This document shows, in pieces, positions 10,301-21,005 of a stretch of DNA of 64,000 nucleotides. A program made the position numbers and the translations under genes. The stretch spans positions 68,771-132,770 of the forward strand of contig CH002638.1 in assembly GCA_000149265.1 (NCBI GenBank), given 5' to 3'. The notes beneath the pieces were generated by a model. That model had not been told where the DNA came from, did not search any database, and worked only from the letters and a program-made list of their open reading frames with translations. The number at the start of each line of letters is the position of its first letter. Positions within the stretch are counted from its first letter, which is position 1. The DNA is from Ciona savignyi (lineage: Eukaryota > Chordata > Ascidiacea > Phlebobranchia > Cionidae).

Positions 10301-11255
10301 TGCGTTAAGGAGACTTCTTTATTCTACAAATAGTACAAAAGATGACACTGGATAAACAACCAAAAAGTATAAATATTAAGCTTATTCTATAATATAAGCG
10401 TGAATGTTTTATTAGAAATCGTGGGATTATTAATTCAAATGTCTTTTCGAGTTTTCGTAAAAATGACGTCATTTTTTGTAATAAAAATACCAGCAACTAA
10501 TTTCCACGTCATAAACTAAGGCAAAGATTTGTCTTCCTACGTTTGGATGTCGTCAAGGTATTAATTAAGTTCCCCGGAGACTCCCTCTTACCATTTATCT
10601 TTCAATAAATCAAGCGCTGTTTTGGACATCGCCCCAGCAACGCTGACTAATTTGGTCGTAAAGATTGAAACTATCATCATGAACAGTGGGTGTTACGAAA
10701 TACACATGTATGGTCTACCAAGAATCGCGCTATCATTGCGCACGTAGCCTTCACGTAGTTATTTTTATTCTCTTCGTAAATAATCGGGAGGTGATAAATC
10801 CGCTTTACGAGTTGATTGTTCGTCAGTAGCGTTTAACGATGCTGTGCCACCTTTACTACAGTGTCTATTACAACTTGTCTTGTGGTATTTTGCAATAACG
10901 TCGCCACTTTTCCTTTGGCGATACCCCGGTATCGTTTTAACCGCTTGTTCCTACGAAAGCCTATACTAATTGCGCAAGTTCCACTAAAACACACAAAACA
11001 TTCGAAAAGCTTTAAAATATGTTTTATTCGCTTAACTATTTTACCTCCATGTTTTCTGCTGTAACACAGGAAAAATCCATTTTTGCCATAATAAAAGCAA
11101 AGCTCAAGTTAACATTTATTCCATATTAGGGCCATTTCTGCATGACGCTTAAATCCTTTATCGAATATTCGGTGTTTTATATCCGATTTAAAATAAACTT
11201 ATACTTAATCATTGTAAAAAAGTAGGAACAAAATATTTTAGGCCAACATATAATT
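7381..11255. other. No supported gene
   Basis: AT-rich, mostly unique-looking sequence. A minus-strand frame at 8155-8376 has protein-like composition (ASAQLQIASLIQEIFNDVTT) but no ATG and no clear splice sites. A minus-strand frame at 10060-10254 starts like a signal peptide but with TTG. I do not call either a gene. Confidence 0.4.
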
Positions 11256-11259
11256 TCTT

Positions 11260-11525
11260 ATAACGCGACATTTCGGAATGGTGCTTAATACAATTTCCCT
11301 GTATTATTGGCACGTAAACGTTGGGCATTATTCGACCGTATTCACACGTAAACGGACCGAAGGTGTAGTTTAAGAACTACACAACAACATATATTAGATT
11401 AGTACTGCGACATTTCGGATTGATGCTTTATGCAGTATCCGTCCAACAATTTTCGCACGTAAAGTCGGACAGTATTCGTACGTAAACGGACCCAAGGCGA
11501 AGTTTAAGACACCCCCACACAACAG
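11260..11525. repeat. Tandem duplication of about 135 bp
   Basis: The words GCGACATTTCGGA, TGATGCTTTATGCAGT / TGGTGCTTAATACAAT, CACGTAAACG and ACGTAAACGGACC recur in the same order in 11260-11390 and 11400-11525, with noticeable divergence. No coding role seen. Confidence 0.6.
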
Positions 11526-12309
11526 CAAAGCACGATCAAACCCACCACACATACATAACCGCAGACTTGGTTTGGACAATACGTATCCGCGAATCAAAAT
11601 AAACAAAATTTCCAATATTAAAAGTGTCCTAGTGTCCTCACTTTTCAAGGACGTCGTTACTTAATTGGAATTCTTTGCTTGGTCGACAAACAAGCTGTTA
11701 TTTCTATGTTGCTCTTTGTTTGTTGTGACAACTGAATTTATGTTTTACTTCGCAAACGACCGTAACCTACAAAACCCGCAAGATGTCAAAAGAAACTGAT
11801 CAGCTATTTTCCTTATTTTCTCGTTAAGATAAAGAGAAACTAAACATTACCGTGGAACACGTATCTCAGAGAAAAGAAGTATAACTAATGGTGCAATATA
11901 ATTGAAAGAATATTGCGCTTAAAATATAGAAATTCTTAACGAAAAAACGGTTCGGATAAAGAGCCTATCAAATGAAACGAACCCCGGTTAAAAAATAGTA
12001 AGAAATACAGGTATGAGCTCGTAAAAGGTACGTTGACCCAACGTTATTGTTAAAAGCTGGCAACCAACTCGTCATTTTATTATTATTTTGTCATTTGAAC
12101 TTTTTATTGCTTCCCTGTTTTTTTTGCATATTTTAAGTGATTATGTTTTTATGTGAAACAACTTTGGATAGTTGAATTGTTTAAAACTGATAAATGTGAC
12201 GTTTTTAGCTTAACCAATGGAATAATTGCTTATTTCAGTTTAAACTATTTTTACCTGAATAAGTTTTGTACCTGCAATAGGCAGTCACTGTAACCGTTTT
12301 TGTATCGAA

Positions 12310-12725
12310 TTCTGTATATAAATCGGTCGCGTTAACCATTCGGCCACACATGCTCTATATGAATCTGTCGCGCTAACCATTCGGCCACACATGCTGTATA
12401 TGAATGGGTCACGTTAACCATTCTGCCACACATGCTTTATATGAATCGGTCGCGCTAACCATTCGGCCACACATGCTGTATAGGAATCAGTTACGCTAAC
12501 CATTCGGCCACACATGCTGTATAGGAATCAGTTACGCTAACCATTCGTCCACACATGCTGTATATGAATCGGTCGCGCTAACCATTCGTCCACATATATG
12601 ATGTTTATGAATCGGTCGCGCTAACCATTCGGCCACATATATGATGTTTATGAATCGGTCGCGCTAACCATTCGGCCACATATATGATGTTTATGAATCG
12701 GTTGCTCAAACCGTCAGGCCACAAA
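12310..12725 (-). repeat. 41/43-bp minisatellite made of tRNA-like A-box units
   Basis: Ten units. The word AACCATTCGG (or a near variant) recurs at 12334, 12375, 12416, 12457, 12498, 12539, 12580, 12623, 12666 and about 12709: six steps of 41 bp, then three of 43 bp. On the minus strand each unit reads TGGCCGAATGGTTAGCGCGA, which resembles a tRNA D-arm/A-box and is the head of the second SINE family in this window. Confidence 0.85.
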
Positions 12726-12858
12726 ACCCGTTTATTCAATATTCTGTGTGGTTGTTAACGCGAGGCCAGTAAGTTAAACTTTTAATCGTCAACTTAACTT
12801 TGTTTAGTTTTAAGTCCTCTGTAATGGTGGGTGCCACTTTAAATTAGTTGTTTTATCG

Positions 12859-13128
12859 TCAATTTTCACTGATATTTTGTCGCTGAAACAACATAGCCTC
12901 AGTTTGAGCTGCTGTTGGTTGGATCACCCTGGGCGGAATTGATGACAGGCGGTTCTCGATTCCGCAATTTAATAATCGCGACGCGAGAGATGGAAAAGCG
13001 ACGAAAATCTTTAAATTATTAATCAAGGATGCCGCTTGGTCAGGCTTTGTGTATTTAAGCAATCCTTCAAGCCAGCGGCGTATACAGCAGACGCAGAATA
13101 TTTCAGGAATTCCACTTAATTCATATCA
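12859..13128 (-). CDS. Open frame of unclear status
   Basis: The minus-strand frame is open for about 90 codons and ends QRQNISEN before the stop at 12859. Composition looks protein-like (DQAASLINNLKIFVAFPSLA), but there is no ATG in a sensible place and no clear acceptor. It might be a decayed exon or chance. Not recognised. Confidence 0.15.
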
Positions 13129-13485
13129 TCGGACATTTCCATTATTTTTAATGATAGTACAAATTTATTGCGTATTCTCATACTTTACACATTTTAAATA
13201 ATTGTTTAGTAAATAAATTGCACAATATTGGTGATTTTTTTTATTTTAATGGTGTTTCTATGATATTTTTACAATTTCGAAATATTTTCATTATATTTTT
13301 TCAGATTTATGATTTTTGGGTGAATATTGCTACATTTTGGTTGCAGTACTGTAACATTTCCATGGTTTTATGATTATTTTCACTTGTATCAGCTATTTAC
13401 CAGAAAATATTCATTCAGTTATACGTAATCAACCGTTGGATTCGGCCTTACAAAACGCAAAATGATTGTTGTCGAGTTTGTGGAC

Positions 13486-13622
13486 CTATTTTGTCGCCGT
13501 TTTATAGAGACTTGGATAGATGGCTGTGTCAATTGTATCCTGACGGGTGGGAATATCCACCATAATAGGTTTAGACACGGCTGGCGTCGGAAAACCGATA
13601 AGGGTAATCAGTAAGCGACATA
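13486..13622 (-). CDS. Possible second exon of the secreted-peptide gene at 15055-15109
   Basis: After a CACAG acceptor (minus strand; AG at 13623-13624) an open frame in the phase left by the signal-peptide exon runs 45 codons to a TAG at 13486. It is rich in Pro, Thr and Ile (LITLIGFPTPAVSKPIMVDI). The acceptor lacks a pyrimidine tract. A 50-codon ATG frame also lies on the opposite strand over the same bases, so the call is weak. Confidence 0.2.
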
Positions 13623-14541
13623 CTGTGCTCCTTGTATACATATTCAACTGTATGAGCGCTCATTGCATTTATTTTATGCTTTTTAAGTTATCTCTTTATA
13701 TATCATCCTGTGTTACATAATATGAAATGGTGCCAGAAGGTTAAAAAGTGCAAAACGTGAGGCTAGTATATAGAAACACTGTGTAAAATTTCCTCATTTT
13801 CAGCACAGGGTAAATTTGAAATTTGTGGCCAAAAGATTTACGAGAGAGATCTTTACCTGTACAAAAACGGTCTTATGCACTAGCCCTACATAAGTTCTAA
13901 ACTAAGCAAAGCAAAAAAGGGGAGTTCGAAATTTGTACGGAGGTGAGACTGAATGGTTAACTCAACATATTAATGTACAACTTTAAGTCCAAAATTGTAG
14001 GCCGAAATCTAGCCCAAAAAAGGGAGAAATTACGGCTGTAAAATTCCCGGAACATGTCATTCAACGAGTTTAGAATATAATGTGGCCACGACAGCAAATT
14101 CTTCTGGCTCGACCGATTCGATAGGTTACCGGGGCGTTTACAAAAACTCATCCGGTCGTAAAAATACACATAAGACGTGTTTGTAGCAGAGTTACACGAT
14201 TACGTATGATATTCTACGATCCCGTTCGCTTCAATGACTTAATTGCTACGTACCTTTATGTTTATTGCACCTATTTAACCGGAGGTATAACAAACATTAG
14301 CCCATTTTAAGAGCACGTTTGTCTAAACAACGACTTACTTCTAATTACGACCATGTTTATATATCGCGTAAACCAATTAGTCTTTTATTTATGCTCCCAA
14401 TAATGTTTTTAATGGTTTTAAATCTGTACCGGGCCTTCAAATCCGTAAGCACAGATTCTGTCAATTTCTGTGCGATCATCTTTAGCGGCAAAGCTATTTT
14501 TTACGGTGCATAAATTAATTGTTTTGTCAATTAAGACATTG

Positions 14542-14650
14542 TGACGTGAATTATTATGACATGAATTATTATTACGTAAATTATTGTGACGTACATTATT
14601 ATGACGCAATTATTACGACGTGAAATATTATGACGTTAATATAATGACGT
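14542..14650. repeat. 15-bp phased array of TGACGT-like sites
   Basis: TGACGT at 14542, 14587, 14631 and 14645, with variants TGACAT at 14557, TTACGT at 14572, TGACGC at 14602 and CGACGT at 14616. The step is 15 bp with two single-base slips. The spacer is GAATTATTA-like. A minisatellite whose unit contains a CRE/ATF half-site. Confidence 0.8.
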
Positions 14651-15054
14651 ACAATATATTACGATCACAGTGTCCTTATACCAACATTTAATTAGCTCGC
14701 TCAATTCACATTTTTGACGTTTCTATATTCCTTTCTCTATATCCGATCAATAAGGTTAATTAATTATTAATTTTAATGTTAAATTCGGTGTAGGCAATAC
14801 CGGAGGTCGACTGGTCAAAATTGTAGATTCCGGTACATTTGTTTAAGTTTTGTCATTTTGTCTTTTATTTCTGACGTGTTATGCGAAACTAAATATTTTT
14901 AGCCAAAATATTTCTCCGCTTACCCTTGCATACAAATGTTACCGAGTATAATCTCTACCGATTCAAATAGACTCTCTATAAATGGTGTTAGCCTTGTGAT
15001 ATACCTACCATTCATTACATCGATTTTAAATTAAATATTAAAAGTTCGACTTAC

Positions 15055-15109
15055 CAACAAAAAGGAATGCTAGAAGAACGATAAGCTTGGTAAAGTTTGT
15101 AGCTTGCAT
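15055..15109 (-). CDS. Probable signal-peptide first exon of a secreted protein
   Basis: On the minus strand an ATG in the context CACCATGC (complement at 15107-15109) opens MQATNFTKLIVLLAFLFV, a good signal peptide. After 18 codons plus one base it meets the consensus donor GTAAGTCG. A first exon ending in phase 1 right after a signal peptide is common for secreted animal proteins. Later exons would lie at lower coordinates; one phase-compatible candidate is at 13486-13622. The mature protein is unknown. Confidence 0.4.
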
Positions 15110-15827
15110 GGTGGGTAATAGGATATCTTCTCGTAGATGAATGCAAAATTCTTGGCTGTCTAATCTTCTAAGAGCCGATCACCGGTTTTTAGACCTGTGT
15201 GCTTAAGGATAGCTTTCCGAGACTGATCTTCCAAATTCACATTTCCAATCGTCACGCCCAAAATCCCTTTTTTCTATCGCCCCGATATCCACGCGGTGTC
15301 GCTAAAGCGTCGGTTTCGCAATGCAGACACTACGCCTTTTTTGAACAGCGATTACAAATCGAGACTCAAATGTCACAGAAATAGACGGGAAATCTTCTGT
15401 TTACATTATAAACCAATTTAAATGGATCTTGGGCGGTATTTAAGGAAAACGATCTTTAAAATTAGATTCCCCGCCTGTATTGATTAAACTTAACTTTATA
15501 TATAACCCTCGTAAAAGCTCACCTTGATAATATCACAGCAAACTATATGTTTTCAGTACTTTATCCCACGGGTTCTAATTAAATCTTGGATGTGCCTTTC
15601 TCAGTAACGGTTCAAATTCAATTATGTCGTCATAATACCCAAGATTTAATCATCGCTTCCGATGAATTCTTGTGGGTTTGGCTGGAGACCGTGCATACGT
15701 GATGCTAATACGCAATCATTGGGGTGTATGTTAATACGCAATTATTGGATGTATGCTAATCCGCTATGGTTGGCTGAATACCTGGGAGGCGGTAATACGG
15801 GTGACGGTTTAAATACGGTTTGGAGAA

Positions 15828-16115
15828 TTGTTGGTTAAGCCTATGCTCACCGGTAACTTTAAAAATGTGATTTATATGATTTCTAGCGGGGACACTGGGC
15901 ATATGGTTGCATCGGTAAGGATTTTAGGCTGGATTCACACCAGAAAGACGTTTTGTCTTGCGCGCGACAAAAACGTTTTTGTTGTTAGCGTGTTTTTATT
16001 TTTTTTATTTTTGACGATTCACACCAATAAAATGTTAAATATGGATGAAAATAAAGATAAAGAGAAACGGGTGTTTCTTAGGCTAGCTGGTTTGAAATAT
16101 ATATCTACAGTGTAA
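15828..16115 (+). other. ORF of uncertain origin, perhaps transposon-derived
   Basis: A 95-codon frame (TTG start in this frame; first true ATG a few codons in) with a low-complexity hydrophobic middle. It then reads MLNMDENKDKEKRVFLRLAG before a stop. The nearby GGATTCACACCAGAAAGACG and GCGCGCGACAAAAACG resemble the GC-rich ends of Harbinger-like elements in animals, but no matching right end was found. Short direct repeats with the word GTATGCTAAT/ATACGCAAT occur just upstream at 15700-15770. Confidence 0.2.
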
Positions 16116-16619
16116 GAGTTAGGGTCTTGATTATAAAACAATTTAAAATATAATTTATAAGTTAATTTAAAAAATTAATTATTGTTTCTACAATCCTACA
16201 TACCGTCAGGTAAGAATTCCGCTAATATTTGCATTTTATCATGGACCTCTGACGTTACGCGTACGGTATGTTGCAGTGTTTCCCATCAACACTATACAGT
16301 ATATCATGTTTGATATCTAATTTCTAAGTAACTGGCATCACTTATTACAGTCGGTTGCGTAATGAGTTACTGAGTAACTTGCTGGGAACTCAAGATATGT
16401 TTAAGCACGTAAATTATAGCAACATTCTTATAAGACACCACGTATCATCAACCGGTCGCGCCAAGACTAACGAATCATCATTTCGTTTTACCACGTGGTT
16501 CGGTGACAGGCCGTCTGGCGCTAGGGCCATTACTAAAAAGAGGAAAAGAGAGGAAACTTATCAATAAAACTATGGAAACTAGTTCTTACCCTACCCCCCC
16601 AAAAATGTAACCCTTTAAC

Positions 16620-17067
16620 CAGGCCCGGTGCTAGGAACGGCGGGGCCCAATTAGAAATGTGATGGCGGGGCCCCTACTCTTCATAGCAAAATTTATGGGT
16701 GTTTATATATCATAAAATACATACCAGTACATACAAACTACAAAAATAGACATTTAAATAAAGGTGGATGGATGCTTATTTACGATATATTGTTTTACTT
16801 CCAAACATATATATATATATATATGTTTGGAAGTAAAAAATATATATATGTATATATATATATATTGTTTAGCAACCATATTCATTATAACGTATCAGGC
16901 AGACATATAAATTTGACTTAGTTACGATGCATAACAAATTGATATTATGAGAAAGAATATTATTTCACTTTTTATTTTACGTTTCAGTAGTATTTTAAAC
17001 CTCGTAATACAGAAAGACACCCGCTAGCGCGGATTTAATCGGTCAAATCGGCCTAAAACCGGCCCTG
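16620..17067. mobile_element. 448-bp hAT-type MITE with 8-bp target duplication
   Basis: The ends are CAGGCCCGGTGCTAGG and, complemented, CAGGGCCGGTTTTAGG. The target duplication CCTTTAAC lies at 16612-16619 and 17068-17075. An AT-rich palindrome (CTTCCAAACATATAT and its complement, 16799-16838) lies inside. CAGGG-type ends with 8-bp duplications are typical of the hAT superfamily. A second copy in the opposite orientation is at 49070-49524. Copies B and C of the long repeat lack it but carry a small scar at the site. Confidence 0.88.
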
Positions 17068-17211
17068 CCTTTAACTAACCTTTTTATTAATTTTTAACCC
17101 TTTAACTAACCCTAACGGCGTAACTTAAACCCCATGTTTAAAACTGACTCAAATAACCTAATATTCCATTTCCCGGAAATAAATATAGGAATTGTGATAT
17201 ATTTGGGCCAA

Positions 17212-19233
17212 CCCAGTCTGAAATTATGTCTGGTTTATCGCCGGGCCTTGAAAGGCTTTCTCTGTTTTTTCCACGGTAGGCCAAACTTGCATAAATCTAG
17301 GATTTACCGAGGATATATATGTATGTTGATCGGACATAACCCTAGAAAAATTCTTGATTCATGGGCTTTCCAAAGTAATTGTGGATAATTGTAGCCTAAA
17401 GGGAAAACCAGACATTGGTTTTACTAAATCTTCTAGTAAAATTGTTAGTACATTTTGATTTGGAATTAGGTAAGAAAGGTTGTTTTGGTGTAAGTTTTTG
17501 CACCTATTTATAAGCTTTAAAGTCAAAAGCAAATCAATTAAATGACGTGTTCGTGCAATTATTAAAAAGTGACGTTTTTTGCATTTATTAACTAATCAGT
17601 GCGATGGTTGACCTTGTAGGTTCGCAGCTAAACGTGTATGATGCTTCCCTTAACTATTTTTACCAATTTTAGGACTTAATTGATTTTTTTTGTATAATAT
17701 ACTAGGTTACTTCCCCAATAGAGTTCCAATTAGCAGCTATTGCATGTTTACATTCAAGTGGTCATAGTTTATGACATCACAGAGGACGTGTACTGATGCA
17801 ATAATATTGTGCGTCAAGTAATCCGAATGAAAACTTTTACACAGGATAACGCGTCCTACTAGCGTACCGGTACCCAAGGTCGCGATCTCCAGATTGGGAA
17901 CCACTGTTCCATACGGAATTGTATTCATATCTTTACTCAGTGCAATTCTGAATTCATCATTTTTATTTTACCGCTCCAGTTAAAAGCAGATTTCGCTTTA
18001 GCGAATTTTGATTTTTGAGTTTTCTATGTAATGTTCTAGAATATTCGAAATGCGCGGGAAATATTTTAATTGGTCGCCGGTTCGGCCATTGAATGTGGAT
18101 ATTTGTTTGTGTTTTGTCAGGCGGTCATTCGAAAAATTTCGCACTACATAACTAACCTAAACTGCGTTCTTTTATACCCAAAGTTGTAGGTCTAACTTAG
18201 TAGACGTAGGTCTATATATTATTTTGTAGTTTTGTTACAGTAAGTGATTTTTTAAAACAAGCATAGCATCTTAGATAGTCGCAAGATTCGTGTAAATCAA
18301 GCTTACAAGACTTTTTATGTAAATGTTTATTAAATGATAGAAGCGTCTCGCCAGGGAATGTATGTGTATGACAGTATGTGTATAAATATCGGCTAATGTA
18401 GCAATGCTTATGAGGTGAACTAGTATAGGTATAGCATTTAACAAACATATTAATATTACATCGTGTTGTTTTTGATAAAACTTATCATTTCAGAAAGTTG
18501 TTGTTAAAAGTAGCATACAATTGGTTGTATTACCCTAATTATAGAAAAGTCTCTGGGTAATGACTAATGTCACATATAGATCTGCATCGTATTCGCAAGA
18601 CTAAAAGAATAAACTATAAGCCGTACCATGAGCTGTCCAGACAACAACAATGGCGGAGAAAAAACTTCAAAGAATAACTGTGGGTGCATTAGTAGGCCAA
18701 CATCAAAATACTTCCTCTATTTCGGAAATCAACTTTGATTCATCCAGGACTTATTCTACTTCAAGCGAGAACGAGGATTGTTTTGATACAACTTCTCATT
18801 CTTCGGACACTATTCCAAATTCTGATACCACTGTGTCTGTATTAAGCGATGATAGCGAATTGCTTCCGCATAGTTATTTGTAATTTTTTAAATAATTGTT
18901 CTTTCGGGATTTTAATAAACTAATAAAATGTCAATACTAGCGTGGTATCATCAAGAAGTGAATTATAGACATGGTATATACCAGGGTGTTCCCTGATAAT
19001 ATGCCGAGAAAGGTACAGAAACACGGCGCAAACTAGGTTATCTGGGAAAAACCTTGGTTTTATCATCGGCGCGCCAAGCATAAATCTTACAAGTTCACCT
19101 TGCATGGGCCGATGTAACATTTCGTGGGATACGCCGGGCATATAAACATGGGCTATCGCCGGGTGCAGGTGTAAGAATTAATCATGGGCCTGCTAAAAAC
19201 CAGGCATGGTCTAGCATAATTTTTCAGACTGGG
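17212..19233. mobile_element. 2.0-kb inverted-repeat element present only in copy A
   Basis: The left end CCCAGTCTGAAATTATG is matched by the complemented right end CCCAGTCTGAAAAATTATG, a 17-19 bp inverted repeat with a 2-bp indel. Copies B and C read straight across the site (GGGCCAAGGAAGTGC at 24375 and 27953), so the insertion and both ends are well defined. The target duplication is at most the 2 bp AA. Superfamily not assigned. It contains one small ATG frame (18650-18883) and no recognisable transposase. Confidence 0.75.
18650..18883 (+). CDS. 77-residue Ser/Thr-rich acidic ORF inside the 2-kb element
   Basis: The ATG has a good context (ACAACAATGG). The product is basic at its first ten residues, then Ser/Thr/Asp/Glu-rich (TYSTSSENEDCFDTTSHSSD), and the frame is followed by an AT-rich stretch with AATAAA-like words. 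The acidic N-termini of some transposases look like this, but nothing downstream continues it. Function unknown; may be chance or a remnant. Confidence 0.25.
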   Translation: MAEKKLQRITVGALVGQHQNTSSISEINFDSSRTYSTSSENEDCFDTTSHSSDTIPNSDTTVSVLSDDSELLPHSYL

Positions 19234-20107
19234 AAGGAAGTGCTATGATTTTATAAATCTTCCTCTCGGGAAATAAGTTTTATTTGCTGTTTTTTGATGA
19301 TCTGTTACTATACTTGTTAAGGCTAACTAGCATACATAAATAATAAAAAAAACTGATAATAATGCTCTTAATTTCAATTGTAATAACATCCTAAACGGGG
19401 TGAAAATTTTAAGTGGTAAACTACAACGGAAAGTTGTAACCGTGCAGGATTTTGTTCAAGCAGCTTGTAGTAGATGGGTTCGATTCCTGTCACATAGGGC
19501 AAGGCTGGGTTCACTATTCATGGGGTAACACTAAAGGGAGGAAAGAGGAAAAAAGGAAAAAAAAGGAAAAGATATATATTTAGCCTTCCCCCAATACTAA
19601 TTTTAGCTCCAAATCTAACCTTAAGTGTAACACTAAAAAAAGCACCCACCCTAATTTTGATCATGTTTGATCTAAGATTACCAAGATATTGAATTATATT
19701 TAACTATAGTGAACTTACACCAAAAGAAACTTTGTTTCTTTTAGTGGATGAGATAAAATATGATAAATTATAATTAAAAAATGCAAAAACAGTAGAGTTG
19801 CTTTAATTAACGAAAAGCCAATTTTTGGTACCAAATAAAGCAATAATTCGCGCCCGCAAAACCCAAGGGCAATTGAACAATATTCAACTAATTGTAACGT
19901 AAATTAAAATCAAATTTTCGTTAATTGATGCGAAATTGTACTGAGAATATTTCTTATGTGGAATCTATAACTGAGATTTCTGCATTTTCGTGTATAACAA
20001 CCAGTAATACACACTCCAAGAAAGAAAGTCTAAACTCTTTACTTTATATTAATTGCAAACCACACTGATTATGGTACAAGCACATTATCCCTTTAAATTC
20101 ATTTTTG

Positions 20108-20250
20108 AAATATTGTAAAGATTTATTTTGTTGAATGATTACAAAAACAATTTTGTTGAATTATTGTAAAAATTGATTTTGTTGAATTATTGTTAAAATG
20201 ATTTTGTTGAATTATTGTAAAAATGATTTTGTTGAATTATTGTAAAGATT
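20108..20250. repeat. 25-bp AT-rich minisatellite within the long repeat
   Basis: Five near copies of GATTTTGTTGAATTATTGTA with a short spacer. The same array is present in copy B (about 25258-25400) and copy C (about 28837-28970) with the same copy number, so it predates the duplication. Confidence 0.8.
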
Positions 20251-20834
20251 AATATTTTTGATTTATTTGAAAGCTATTTTAGTTAATTATTTACCAATTT
20301 TACTTAACTGTGAACATTTATGATTCGTAAACATAATGAATGTCGCATTTACCCCATTTTATTGCTTGTAAATGTACTGTTTGCTATTAGCATACATTTA
20401 ACGCTACCGGTTATTTATAAAATGACCATAAATTATAGTTGAAGTCTAAGTAAGCTTACTCAGTAGCAACGCACCAAAGTATCTAGTTTACGGCTGTTGG
20501 CTGCCCAACCCAAAGTGGTAAATATTGTTAAGTGGGTGGAATTTAAACCGTTGATCTATTCAAATAGCGGACAGGATGTGACAAAGTGGTCCCTCGTTAG
20601 CACATTTAAATTATTAACTATTTTGCCAATTCAAAATGAGGGTTTAGTGTAGACGAATGGTTAATGCGACTGATATACCGATTCATGTACAAAAAACGGT
20701 ATTAGTGACGAGCCTATCACAGGTTCGAAATTTGTCTCGTTTAAATAAAAGTCAAAATGGAGGTATCTCAACCAACTAAAAGCGGCGAGGGTTTAAGGTA
20801 GCTCCAGTTTTGTTATGTTAATTTGGCTTTATAT

Positions 20835-21005
20835 TGCATGAACCCAGCGGATTAATGGGTTCTATCAATTTTAAGGAACGTGTCCATCATATACAACACA
20901 CTGCAATAGCTCCGGTAACCCGACGATGGGCGCGAGGTGATCTGACGATTGCCCGTGAGTTAACCCCCTGCATTTCCCATTAAAGGCGATAAATATGAAT
21001 ATCTC
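20835..21005 (+). repeat. SINE body within copy A (and at matching sites in B and C)
   Basis: AACCCAGCGGATTAATGGGT, CACACTGCAATAGCTCCGGT and GCGAGGTGATCTGACGATTG in order. Present at the same place in B (25983-26155) and C (29555-29725), so it is an ancestral part of the unit. Confidence 0.75.

Noticed and set aside
16799-16866. Microsatellite of TA repeats as an independent feature
   Set aside because: It is the internal palindrome of the 448-bp hAT MITE.
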